From JBPCOB01 sp051000715 (GTDB lineage Bacteria > Actinomycetota > Actinomycetes > JALYNC01), in NCBI GenBank assembly GCA_051000715.1, contig JBPCOB010000029.1, forward strand, positions 1 to 13,873: a DNA stretch of 13,873 bases, in the 5' to 3' direction. Under the pieces are notes generated by a model that was given only the letters and a program-made list of their open reading frames with translations, ran no database searches and had not been told where the DNA came from. The translations under genes and the position numbers were made by a program. Below, in pieces: positions 1 through 6,697 of the stretch (position 1 is the stretch's first letter; each line of letters begins with the position of its first letter).

Positions 1-65
1 GCTCGCACCCGGTGGCGTGCTCGTCAACCACCTTGACCGGCACGCCGGCGACCTTCTGCCAGCGG

Positions 66-217
66 GCGGACTAAGGCGCCTCACCGGAGTCCGCACGGCC
101 TCCCGTACAGCAACAGATACAGCAACGCGGGTCGGTTCGGGGGAGTCCGCCGGAGTCCGCCGAGGTATGTGCAACGCTGTGACCTGCAAAAACGTACCTC
201 AGCGGACTCACGCGGAC
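66..217. repeat. Cluster of direct and inverted GGAGTCCGC repeats, possible integrase arm sites
   Basis: GGAGTCCGC occurs at 86-94, 142-150 and 152-160; the last two form a perfect tandem 10-mer (GGAGTCCGCC, 142-161). The opposite orientation appears as GCGGACT at 66-72, GCGGACTC at 202-209 and GCGGAC at 212-217. GAGTCCGCCGAGGTA (153-167) and TACCTCAGCGGACTC (195-209) are a 15-nt inverted repeat with one mismatch around a 27-nt spacer. Because a tRNA 3' fragment follows at once, I infer arm-type binding sites of a tyrosine integrase or its excisionase. The RNA hairpin formed by the inverted repeat is an alternative reading. No convincing gene is visible in 1-234; the end of an ORF may enter from the left edge but I cannot identify it. 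Confidence 0.5.
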
Positions 218-234
218 GCGCGGCCGATGATCGG

Positions 235-274
235 CAGGCAAGGGGTCAGGGGTTCGAGTCCCCTTACCTCCACC
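235..274 (+). other. tRNA 3'-end fragment, probable attachment-site remnant
   Basis: A perfect T-arm is visible: 5-bp stem 248-252/260-264 around the loop TTCGAGT (253-259). It is followed by a 7-nt acceptor 3' strand TACCTCC (265-271), discriminator A272 and CC (273-274); the next base is G, so the CCA is not complete. A 5' acceptor strand GGAGGTA, a D-arm and an anticodon arm are not present at the expected distance upstream, so this is not a functional tRNA. Tyrosine-integrase elements commonly insert in tRNA 3' ends and leave such a copy at the far junction; that makes bases left of about 235 element DNA and bases to the right host DNA. The amino acid identity cannot be told from this part. 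Confidence 0.6.
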
Positions 275-447
275 GGTACGCGGTCACTGTCTGAGCAGTC
301 GGCAGGTGGCGATGACGGTCTCGTTCCAGATGCCCGAGTGACACGCTGGATGCGACCGACGACGTGTCGGTCAGTGTCATGGCCTTCGGGCACCTTGCAG
401 GGACGCGGCGGACGCTGCACCGGATCACCAGGCGGCTAGTGAGTAGA
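275..447. other. Intergenic stretch without recognisable gene
   Basis: I see no convincing coding frame, RNA gene or repeat here. It lies between the tRNA fragment and the decayed minus-strand gene. Confidence 0.4.
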
Positions 448-481
448 GGAGCCCCCTACATTTCCGACCTGGCGGGGCTCC
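448..481 (-). terminator. Stem-loop downstream of the minus-strand pseudogene
   Basis: GGAGCCCC (448-455) and GGGGCTCC (474-481) form a perfect 8-bp stem with an 18-nt loop. It lies just beyond the last protein-like frame of the minus-strand gene remnant, where a terminator would be expected. No T-tract follows on the minus strand, so termination is only a guess. Confidence 0.3.
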
Positions 482-518
482 CTTCGCGCTGTTCGGCTTC
501 GGCGCATCGGCCGCCCGG

Positions 519-954
519 CTACCGCCGCGTGGCGGGCGGGAGCCTGCTCGGCACGCTGGGCAGCCGGTCATACGCCGACGCCGGCACGGCCGCGGCCGGG
601 ACCAGGCAGCCGTAGACCGTGGCGCTGCTGCCGTTCTCCGAGCCGTTTCCCGCGAGCGACTTCCCACTGGGGATGGCAATCCCAGGTCCGAAGTCCTCGC
701 TGATCGTTTTATGTGTTTCCCACGGCTATGGCAACGAACTTGTTCCCGCAGGTGCCTGCGGACAGGTACGAAGTCGTGGACGTAGCCCCTCCGGTGGGGG
801 GCCTCACAAAGAACTGCGCCGACTTGACAATGAGCGCCTTGCCGGCGGGCACCGTATAGAACGGATAGCACTGGGTGTCGGTGTATCCGTACAGGACCAG
901 ATTGTTCGCCGGGTTGGACTCGGCCGTTGTTGACGAGAGTGATCGGCGCCCGGA
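519..954 (-). pseudogene. Decayed gene for a probable secreted beta-rich protein
   Basis: Two minus-strand frames read as continuous protein but are out of register. Frame A runs from 954 down to TAA at 709-711 and includes NPANNLVLYGYTDTQC, then FYTVPAGKALIV. Frame B continues from about 716 down to TAG at 519-521 and includes ISEDFGPGIAIPSGKSLAG, then VYGCLVPAAAVP. Joining them needs a shift of one base at 709-716, next to a run of A. A TGA at 955-957 blocks frame A upstream; the third frame there reads VYLIRAPITLVNNG and could be more of the same gene. TVPAGK followed by GPGIAIPSGK resembles small secreted beta-sandwich proteins, but I do not recognise a named family. Two Cys remain in frame A. 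The break could be a sequencing error, yet the blocked 5' part argues for real decay. Confidence 0.5.
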
Positions 955-1194
955 TCAAGTACACTTGCACGTCGCGCCCCACCGGGCCGCCGAGCCGGCC
1001 GCCCGTTCCAGGCAGCGGTCACAGCGGTGGTCGAAGTCGACCGAGCTGTTGGCGCGGCGCAGCTTGGACAGCTGGTGCTGGCTGTGGATAGAGCGGATGG
1101 TGCCGTTCTGGGAGCGCCTCACCAGCGAGTGAATCGGCCCCGAACGCACCCGAACTGGCACTGTCTTGCGCGGGCTCTTCGCTAGGCTGCGCAC
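955..1194 (-). CDS. Small Cys-containing ORF, doubtful
   Basis: A 79-codon minus-strand frame with GTG start and TGA stop. Its 3' two thirds show the strong third-position G/C bias expected of coding DNA here, and the C-terminus has a CxxC (RCDRC) followed by CKCT at the very end, which could bind a metal or form disulfides. No Shine-Dalgarno precedes the GTG, and the 5' end overlaps the presumed protease promoter, both against a functional gene. It abuts the pseudogene in the same frame across the TGA, so it may be part of that decayed gene or a second remnant. I do not recognise it. Confidence 0.22.
   Translation of the reverse strand: MRSLAKSPRKTVPVRVRSGPIHSLVRRSQNGTIRSIHSQHQLSKLRRANSSVDFDHRCDRCLERAAGSAARWGATCKCT
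1183..1188 (+). promoter_or_regulatory. Putative -10 box of the S8 protease gene
   Basis: TAGGCT fits the actinobacterial TANNNT -10 pattern and lies 54 nt before the ATG at 1243. No good -35 is seen at 16-18 nt. Unlike the other promoters in the window it would give a 5' UTR, with the strong Shine-Dalgarno AAGGAGGT at 1231-1238. Confidence 0.4.
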
Positions 1195-1242
1195 GCCGGA
1201 GAAAGGCGCTCCCGGGATAGAAGCCGACAGAAGGAGGTCTGC

Positions 1243-2925
1243 ATGCGCAAGAGACCTATCGTGGCCGCGGTCGCCGGGGCCGCTCTCGTTACGCTGCTCG
1301 GCACGTTGCCGGTACAGGCGAAGTCGTAGGCCCAGCAGGGGGCGGCGAGGGACTACGTCGTCGTCTACAACTCAGGAGTAACGCCGGAGCAGGGGGCCGC
1401 CGCCGTCCGAGCGGCCGGCGGAGTGGTCGTCTCGATCAACAAGGACGTCGGCGTCGCCGAAGTCCGTTCCACCAACCCGTACTTCGCCGATGCCGCGGCC
1501 GCGCAGCCGGCACTGTTCGGCGCAGCCGCGGACCGGCCGATCGGGTTTGCCCCTCGCATGACACCCAAGGACGGCATCGAACGCGACTTCTCCCTTCGCC
1601 GTCCGAGTAACCCTCAGACGAGTTCAGGTGCGTCTCAAGCCGCCGGCATCGAGCCCCTGTTCGGGCTTCAGTGGGGCAACCAGATGATCCACGCAACCTA
1701 CGGTGGGTCGTACAAGGTGCAGAAGGGCGATCCGCGGGTCCTGGTGGCCAGCATCGACACGGGTGCCGATGCCACGCACCCCGACATCGCGCCGGTCTTC
1801 AACCGGGCCCTGAGCCGCAACTTCACCTGGGACATCCCGCTCGTGGACGGCCCGTGCGAGTACCCCAACTGCCACGACCCGAACTGGGTCGATGACAACG
1901 GCCATGGGACCCACACCTCCGGGACCATGGCAGCCGCCATGAACGGGCTTGGGACGGTCGGCATCGCTCCCAAGGTGACGCTCGTCAACCTCCGAGCCGG
2001 CCACGACTCGGGTTACTTCTTCACCAAGAGCGTCGTGGACGCGCTCACCTACGCCGGGAACATCGGGGTCGACGTCGCGAACATGAGCTTCTTCACAGAC
2101 CCCTGGCTCTACAACTGCAACGAGAACCCGGCGGACAACGAGAGGGAGCAGCGCGCGCAGCGGGCGATCCGCGAGGCGCACTTCCGGGCCATGAACTACG
2201 CGCACGACCACGGCGTCACCATGGTCGTGGCGGAGGGCAACGAGGGTGAGGATCTCGGGCACCCGACGACCGACGAGACCAGCCCTGACTTCCCGCCGGG
2301 GACGGAGAAGCTCCGGCACGTCAGCAACAACTGCCTGGTCCTTCCCCAAGAAGGACCCCATGCGATCGACGTGAGCGCCCTCGGGGTCAAGAAGGAGCTT
2401 TCCTACTTCTCCAACTACGGCGTCGAGCAGTCGACCGTGTCAGCTCCAGGCGGTGACCGGCGCTGGTTCTACGGGACCCCCGAGTACGACGCGCCCGAGC
2501 TTCGGATCCTGTCGACGTTCCCGAAGCATGTTCTGCAGGAGGAGGGCCTCATCGACGAAAACGGTGTGCCCCTCACTCCTCTGGTCATCCGCAACTGCCA
2601 CAACGAGGTTTGTGGCTACTACATCTACTTCCAGGGGACGTCGATGGCCGCGCCACACGCGGCTGGAGTCGCGGCCCTGCTCGTGAGCCAGTTCGGCCAC
2701 CGGGACGCCGCCCGCGGCGGCCTGACGCTCGCACCCGACACGGTGAGGTCGATCCTGGTGAGATCCGCAACAGATCACGCCTGCCCGGACCCCCGGCGCT
2801 TCCATTACCCCGACCCCACGCTTCCGTCCGACTACAAGGGCACCGTGAAGTTCTGTGAGGGGACGCCGGAGTTCAACGGCTTCTACGGCAACGGGATCGT
2901 CGACGCCCTTCGGGCCGTCAGCTAA
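1243..2925 (+). CDS. Secreted S8 (subtilisin-family) serine protease with in-frame TAG after the signal peptide
   Basis: A subtilase predicted to hydrolyse proteins outside the cell. The ATG at 1243 follows the best Shine-Dalgarno in the window (AAGGAGGT) and begins a classic signal peptide: RKR, a hydrophobic run, then VQA-KS with likely cleavage near residue 26. Codon 29 (1327-1329) is TAG; the frame then continues open to 2925 for 532 codons. Counting through it, a short I9-like propeptide (DYVVVY, residues 37-42) is followed by the catalytic domain with D172 (SIDTGAD), H221 (NGHGTH), oxyanion N333 (EGNEG) and S467 (GTSMAAPH). All key residues are intact and the domain shows no other break. 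The next in-frame start (GTG 1423) lacks the signal and much of the propeptide and would give 500 residues. Either the gene is recently inactivated, the TAG is read through, or there is a sequence error (TCG to TAG is one change). The downstream gene pair is convergent. Confidence 0.88.
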
Positions 2926-2939
2926 CAAGGCAGGAAAGA

Positions 2940-3019
2940 CCAGTGCCGGGTTGGGTCACTGGCTCCGGGTCCGTGAGCCGACTCGATCACCGCTCCTGCC
3001 GAGTGACTGCTGAGCAGGA
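2940..3019. terminator. Group of inverted repeats between convergent genes
   Basis: Three short stems lie between the protease stop and the vapC stop: CCAGTG/CACTGG (2940-2945/2957-2962), GGCTC/GAGCC (2961-2965/2975-2979) and TCCTGC/GCAGGA (2994-2999/3014-3019). None is followed by a T-run on either strand. The position suits bidirectional termination, but the stems are weak. Confidence 0.25.
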
Positions 3020-3025
3020 CGCTGG

Positions 3026-3451
3026 TCAGCCGAGCGGGTTCTCCCACCGGACTTCACGAAAGCGGGCGAAGTCGGTGTCGGCTGAGTACAGGGTGAGGCC
3101 GTGCTCGATCGCGATCGCCGCCAGCTGGGCGTCGGAGACGAGGTTGCCGCGCAGCTGATAGGACGTGACGAGCCCGCCCAGCACCTCGGCGTGCCGGTCC
3201 GTCGGCTGCGGTATCCATGCGGTGTCGGCCGCTAGCCAGTCCTGCACCTGTGCCCATGCCTCCGGAGGGCTCAAGGGCCGCTCCGATGCCCGGGGATGGG
3301 TGCTGATTCGCAGGAATGCGCCGAGGCTCTGCCACGGTAGCCCGACCCGGCGGGGGCCGTTCAGCTGGGCAGTGAGCCAGGCGGCTGCCGAACCGTGGAA
3401 CGGGCTGTGAGCGTCGACCGCAAAGAGGAGGAGGTTGGCGTCGAGGAGCAT
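3026..3451 (-). CDS. vapC: VapC-type PIN-domain ribonuclease toxin
   Basis: A 141-residue PIN-domain protein, the usual size of VapC toxins, which cleave specific RNAs using Mg2+ held by acidic residues. The first acidic residue is D4 in MLLDAN; later ones are D107 in GNLVSDAQLAA and D125/D127 in YSADTDFARF near the C-terminus. Position 45, where some PIN proteins carry Glu, is Ala (SLGAFLR); I recall the same in related VapCs, so this need not be a defect. Its ATG shares one base with the TGA of the upstream antitoxin gene (TGATG, 3449-3453), so translation is probably coupled. The RNA target cannot be inferred. The family is clear; activity is unproven. Confidence 0.87.
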   Translation of the reverse strand: MLLDANLLLFAVDAHSPFHGSAAAWLTAQLNGPRRVGLPWQSLGAFLRISTHPRASERPLSPPEAWAQVQDWLAADTAWIPQPTDRHAEVLGGLVTSYQLRGNLVSDAQLAAIAIEHGLTLYSADTDFARFREVRWENPLG

Positions 3452-3681
3452 CAGCGACCAGTAGGCCCGTCCAGGAGGTCGAGTGCCTCGGCGACGTTCG
3501 TCACGTCAATGCGCAGGCCCATCGAGTGCGAGCGCTGCCGGAAGCGCTTTGGCTTTCGACCAACGTTAAGCCCCGCTCGGATCAGCTGGTTGACCGCCTC
3601 ACTCCGGCCCACAGACCGCTCCCGGATCAACTGATCTACCGCGGCCGCCACGTCATCATCCAAAGAGATCGTCGTCCGCAT
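3451..3681 (-). CDS. vapB: VapB-type ribbon-helix-helix antitoxin
   Basis: A 76-residue protein whose first 38 residues form a ribbon-helix-helix DNA-binding unit: the strand MRTTISLD followed by two helices with VGRSEAVNQLIR. The remaining half (to PTGR) would wrap and neutralise the VapC encoded directly after it. Proteins of this type dimerise, bind their own promoter and repress it, more tightly when the toxin is bound. The ATG at 3679-3681 has no Shine-Dalgarno but lies 6 nt after a -10 box, implying leaderless translation. Two dyads in the upstream 50 bases are candidate operators. The gene sits between the convergent protease and the tldD-pmbA operon, which is transcribed towards it. 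Confidence 0.85.
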   Translation of the reverse strand: MRTTISLDDDVAAAVDQLIRERSVGRSEAVNQLIRAGLNVGRKPKRFRQRSHSMGLRIDVTNVAEALDLLDGPTGR

Positions 3682-3685
3682 GCCT

Positions 3686-3728
3686 GCACGCTAGCATCGG
3701 CGTGCGGCCGCTTGCGCATCACGATGCG
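3686..3728 (-). promoter_or_regulatory. vapBC promoter with two candidate operator dyads
   Basis: Read on the minus strand, TAGCGT (3688-3693) is a -10 box placed 6 nt before the vapB ATG. It lies inside an inverted repeat GCACGC/GCGTGC (3686-3691/3700-3705, 8-nt spacer). Next to the expected -35 position is a perfect 14-nt dyad CGCATC-AC-GATGCG (3715-3728). Either could be bound by VapB; no convincing -35 hexamer is seen. Confidence 0.45.
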
Positions 3729-3763
3729 AGTTCTGTTGAAATCGAGCGGTAATGGCCGGCCGA

Positions 3764-5101
3764 TCAGCCTTCGCTGCCGCCGGTGAAGTTCCAGGACGCC
3801 AGGTGCAGCGACGGGACGACGCAGGTGCCGAAGTACGTCGGCAGCAGCCGCAGGTCGCAGCCGACCGCCCGAACGTTTCCCGGCGCGAGGGCGTCGATGT
3901 AGGACTGCGTGAACCGCAGGTTGCGCACCGGCGAGGTCACCCGGCCGTCCTCGATGAGAAACACCCCGTTGCGGGTCAGTCCGGTAGCGACCTGCGTGCG
4001 CGGGTCCAGGACGCGGGTGTACCAGAAGTCGGTGACCAGCAGGCCTCGGCGTACGCCGGTGACGAGCTGGTCCGAGGTGGCGGTCCCCGCACCTAGCAGC
4101 AGGTTCCTGGGCACCGCGCCGAAGCTCTCACCGCCCTCGATGGCGTGCCCGCTGCTTTCGGCCCCGGCGGCTGCCGCCGTCCGCCGGTCATGGGCGAGCC
4201 CGACAGTCCGCCCGTCGCTTACCAGGTCGAGCCGGCGCTTGGGCGTCCCCTCGGCGTCGAAGGGCAGGCCGACCGACCGCGGGTCGCCGGCGTCGTCCCA
4301 GATCGACACCGCCGCATCGAACTGGGCCTCGCCGACGCGGGCGAACGAGCGCCCCTCGGCCACGGCGCGGGCGTTGAAGCCGTAGATGGCAAGAAGGAAC
4401 AGCATGTCGGCGACGCAGCCGGGACCGAGCACCACCTCGTAGCGGCCCGGCTCCACGTCGACCGCCTCCGCGCCGTCCCGGGCCAGCCGGGCGGCCGCGG
4501 AGCCGCTCGCCGTACCGTCCAGCTCCGCCACGGTTGCGGAGCACTGCCGCCCGCTGCCGTCCGCCGTCGCCGAACGGGCGATGCCGTCGAGCGTCGCCAT
4601 GGTGAAGCGGCCCTCCAGTCGCTGGCCGGCCGAGTTGGCGTACGCCGCCGTGACCGCGGTCGTCTCGCAGTAGCCCGCGGCCCCCAGCCCGTCGGCGGCC
4701 GCGACGAAGTCGGCCACCAGCCGGGCCCGGAGCTCGGGGGAGGCCTCGGCGGTCGCGTCGTCCCAGTGGCTCGGCGGGGCCGGGTCAGAGGGCGGGGCGA
4801 GTCCCGGCCAGGCCGGATCCACGGGGCGTACGCGGGCAGCCGACGATGTCGTGCGCACCAGCCTGCCTAGCGCGTCCGGCTCGGTCGAGGTCGCGGTGGC
4901 GGATGCCGTCCGGCCGTCCAGGGTCAAGGTCAGCGCCACGGTGCTCGTGTCGTCGTCGACGTTCTGGTGGATGAAGGAGTTGGCGAAGCGGGTCAGTGCT
5001 GACCGGCCGGCCCCTACGGTGACCTGGGCCTCCGCCTCCGCGCCGACCAGCCCGGCCACCAGTCCTAGCGCCCGCTCGCACACGTCGAGCTGCTCGGTCA
5101 C
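3764..5101 (-). CDS. pmbA: TldE/PmbA family subunit of the TldD/TldE peptidase
   Basis: A 445-residue TldD/PmbA superfamily protein corresponding to the TldE partner. In this family TldE has the same fold as TldD but no metal site; accordingly no HExxxH is present here. Typical parts are the N-terminal RFANSFIHQN segment, the central YEVVLGPGCVADML region where TldD would carry its metal motif, and a C-terminal TRNGVFLIEDG region ending in SLHLASWNFTGG. I take the GTG at 5101 as start because it overlaps the tldD TGA (GTGA, 5098-5101) and gives the family's usual length near 450; a longer frame reaching 5215 would run over coding sequence of tldD. Coupled translation with tldD suits a heterodimer. 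The native substrate in actinobacteria is not known to me; in Escherichia coli the pair matures microcin B17 and degrades CcdA. Confidence 0.9.
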   Translation of the reverse strand: MTEQLDVCERALGLVAGLVGAEAEAQVTVGAGRSALTRFANSFIHQNVDDDTSTVALTLTLDGRTASATATSTEPDALGRLVRTTSSAARVRPVDPAWPGLAPPSDPAPPSHWDDATAEASPELRARLVADFVAAADGLGAAGYCETTAVTAAYANSAGQRLEGRFTMATLDGIARSATADGSGRQCSATVAELDGTASGSAAARLARDGAEAVDVEPGRYEVVLGPGCVADMLFLLAIYGFNARAVAEGRSFARVGEAQFDAAVSIWDDAGDPRSVGLPFDAEGTPKRRLDLVSDGRTVGLAHDRRTAAAAGAESSGHAIEGGESFGAVPRNLLLGAGTATSDQLVTGVRRGLLVTDFWYTRVLDPRTQVATGLTRNGVFLIEDGRVTSPVRNLRFTQSYIDALAPGNVRAVGCDLRLLPTYFGTCVVPSLHLASWNFTGGSEG

Positions 5102-6534
5102 CCCCGCACCCCCACCCGGACGCCGCGGAACCGCGCCGGCACCGCCGGATGACCGGTGTGACCCACCTGCATCGGCTGGCCCTTGCCGCAGTTCGGCGTA
5201 CCCCAGAAGACCCACTCCGCCTGGTTGCCGATCCGGTCCATCGAGGCCCAGAACCGCGGGCCGATGCCGGTATAGGTGGGGTTGCGCAGCAGCCGGCCCC
5301 GCCGGCCCCGGCGGATCTCCCAGCCGACCTCGCAGCCGAACTGGAAGTTGAGCCGCTTGTCGTCGATCGACCAGGACCGGTTGGTGTCCATCAGGACGCC
5401 GTCCTCGGTCTCGCCGATCATCTCCTCGAGCGAGGACTCGCCCGGGAGCAGGCCGACGTTGGTCATCCGGACCATCGGCAGCCGGCTGTACCCGTCGCCG
5501 CGCACCATGCCGCCGGCCGGGATGCCCGCGAGGGTTGCGGAGTCCCGGCCCGAGAGCACCCCGACCCAGATGCCGTTCTCCACGATGGGCACCCGCTGAG
5601 CCGGCGTCCCCTCGTCGTCGTACCCGAAGGAGCCGAGGGCGCCGGGCAGGGTCGCGTCAGCGGTCACGTTCATGAGCTCCGACCCGTAGCGCAGGCTGCC
5701 GAGCTGCCCCAGGTCGAGCCAGGACGTGCCGGCGAACGCCGCCTCCCACCCCAGGATGCGGTCGAGCTCGATCGCGTGCCCGACCGACTCGTGAATCTGC
5801 AGGGCCATCTGCTCGCCACCGAGGATCAGGTCGGTCACGCCCGCGGGGCATTCCGGGGCCGTGAGCAGCGCCTGCGCCTCAGCCGCGACCCGCTCGGCGT
5901 TGCCCGGCAGGTCCAGCCGGCGGACGAGCTCCCACCCCTCGGTGCCGAACTGGCCGCGGATGCCCGGATAGGAACGCCGCTGGGTCTCGGCCTCGCCGAC
6001 CGCGGTCGCGCTCATCCCGGCACCGCACTCCCGGATCCGCTGGGAGATCCGGGACCCCTCGCTGGTGACCAGCCACTTCTCGGTGTCCCAGATCTCATAC
6101 GACGCCTGGGCCAGCGGTACGCCGGCGCGGTGCATAGTTCCGGTGACCTCGACGAGCAGGTCGCCCTTCTCTGCGAGCGGCACCGCGAGTGGGTCCTCGG
6201 CACAGAAGTTCTCCCAGTGGTCGGTGACCGAGGGCACCGGTGCGAGCTCGACCGGCGGTCCGGCGACCAGCGTCGAGGCGCGAGCCGTCTCCGCCGCCCG
6301 GACGCCGGCCCGTCTCGCGCCGGCGTCGGTCAGCTCCGGCGTGGCGGCGAAGCCCCAGGAGGATCCGATCAGCGCCCGCACTCCCAGCCCGGTGCGCTCG
6401 CCCTGGCTGAGCTGCTCCACCACTGAGTTCTGGGCGGACATCGTCTCGTCCCGACTGACCATGACGCGGGCGTCGGCAAAGCGGGCACCAGCGGCGAGGG
6501 CAGCCTCGACGGCGGCGTCGGCGTAGTCGAACAT
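5098..6534 (-). CDS. tldD: Metallopeptidase TldD
   Basis: A 478-residue protein, the usual TldD length (about 480). It carries the diagnostic HExxxH as HESVGH (H248, H253) in the helix after GGEQMALQI, and C449 in NCGKGQP near the C-terminus, the position where TldD proteins have a conserved third metal ligand. TldD is the zinc-bearing half of the TldD/TldE peptidase, which degrades unfolded or flexible peptides inside a barrel-like chamber in the cytoplasm. The ATG at 6532-6534 has no Shine-Dalgarno but follows a TAGCGT -10 by 7 nt, indicating a leaderless mRNA. tldD and pmbA form an operon with a 4-nt overlap; its promoter is back to back with that of leuS. Nothing looks damaged. Confidence 0.93.
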   Translation of the reverse strand: MFDYADAAVEAALAAGARFADARVMVSRDETMSAQNSVVEQLSQGERTGLGVRALIGSSWGFAATPELTDAGARRAGVRAAETARASTLVAGPPVELAPVPSVTDHWENFCAEDPLAVPLAEKGDLLVEVTGTMHRAGVPLAQASYEIWDTEKWLVTSEGSRISQRIRECGAGMSATAVGEAETQRRSYPGIRGQFGTEGWELVRRLDLPGNAERVAAEAQALLTAPECPAGVTDLILGGEQMALQIHESVGHAIELDRILGWEAAFAGTSWLDLGQLGSLRYGSELMNVTADATLPGALGSFGYDDEGTPAQRVPIVENGIWVGVLSGRDSATLAGIPAGGMVRGDGYSRLPMVRMTNVGLLPGESSLEEMIGETEDGVLMDTNRSWSIDDKRLNFQFGCEVGWEIRRGRRGRLLRNPTYTGIGPRFWASMDRIGNQAEWVFWGTPNCGKGQPMQVGHTGHPAVPARFRGVRVGVRG

Positions 6535-6541
6535 CCGCGGG

Positions 6542-6569
6542 ACGCTACCCCTGCGGACCGGGCTATGCT
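6542..6569. promoter_or_regulatory. Overlapping divergent promoters of tldD and leuS
   Basis: On the minus strand TAGCGT (6542-6547) lies 7 nt before the tldD ATG. On the plus strand TATGCT (6564-6569) lies 7 nt before the ATG of the leuS leader peptide. Both are good actinobacterial -10 boxes and both imply transcription starting at or next to the initiation codon. Each -10 sits where the other promoter's -35 would be, so the two RNA polymerase sites overlap and may exclude each other. No consensus -35 is seen for either. Confidence 0.5.
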
Positions 6570-6576
6570 GGCCGGC

Positions 6577-6615
6577 ATGACCGACGTACGGCTGCTTCTC
6601 ACCGGGCCGCGCTGA
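6577..6615 (+). CDS. Leucine-rich leader peptide of leuS
   Basis: The 13-codon frame encodes MTDVRLLLTGPR and a TGA stop. Residues 6-8 are three consecutive Leu codons, CTG CTT CTC; CTT is expected to be rare in such a GC-rich genome, which would make translation more sensitive to charged tRNA-Leu. The ATG lies 7 nt after a TATGCT -10, so the transcript is probably leaderless. The last codons and the stop lie in the 5' arm of a 10-bp hairpin, followed at once by a terminator and then by leuS. This is the arrangement of trp- and leu-type ribosome-mediated attenuators. The peptide itself probably has no function once made. Confidence 0.72.
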   Translation: MTDVRLLLTGPR

Positions 6616-6637
6616 CCGGGCACCACGTCAGCGCGGC

Positions 6638-6664
6638 AGCCCCTCGTCGTCCGAGGGGCTTTTT
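6638..6664 (+). terminator. Intrinsic terminator in the leuS leader
   Basis: AGCCCCTCG (6638-6646) and CGAGGGGCT (6652-6660) form a perfect 9-bp stem with a 5-nt loop, followed by TTTT (6661-6664). It ends 33 nt before the leuS ATG. A strong terminator in front of a gene, rather than after one, is the hallmark of attenuation. Confidence 0.85.
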
Positions 6665-6697
6665 CATGCCCGGCTCCGACCACCCCAGGAGTGCGTC

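Larger units (their letters stand above)
6577..6664 (+). promoter_or_regulatory. Leucine-responsive transcription attenuator of leuS
   Basis: After the leader peptide, CCGCGCTGAC (6607-6616) pairs perfectly with GTCAGCGCGG (6627-6636) around a 10-nt loop. Its 5' arm contains the leader stop codon. One base later begins a terminator hairpin (6638-6660) with a T-run. G6604-G6605 can also pair with C6640-C6641, so an extended first hairpin would take bases from the terminator's 5' arm. The inference is that ribosome position on the three Leu codons decides which fold forms, raising leuS transcription when Leu-tRNA is scarce. Which fold is the antiterminator cannot be settled by eye. No T-box features (such as a TGGN bulge or specifier loop) are seen. 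Confidence 0.7.

Noticed and set aside
197..274. Complete tRNA gene
   Set aside because: No 5' acceptor strand complementary to TACCTCC, no D-arm, no 7-nt anticodon loop; only the 3' portion fits.
17..439. 140-codon plus-strand ORF across the tRNA fragment
   Set aside because: Runs through the repeat array and the T-arm; composition not protein-like.
5102..5215. Upstream extension of pmbA by 38 codons
   Set aside because: It would overlap the conserved tldD C-terminus and is Gly/Pro/Arg-rich; the GTGA junction at 5098-5101 gives the normal family length.
5149..6426. 425-codon plus-strand ORF opposite tldD
   Set aside because: Mirror of tldD codons; no domain features.
6577..6664. T-box riboswitch upstream of leuS
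   Set aside because: The leader is under 100 nt from the -10 and lacks a specifier loop and a TGGN antiterminator bulge; the Leu-codon peptide explains it better.
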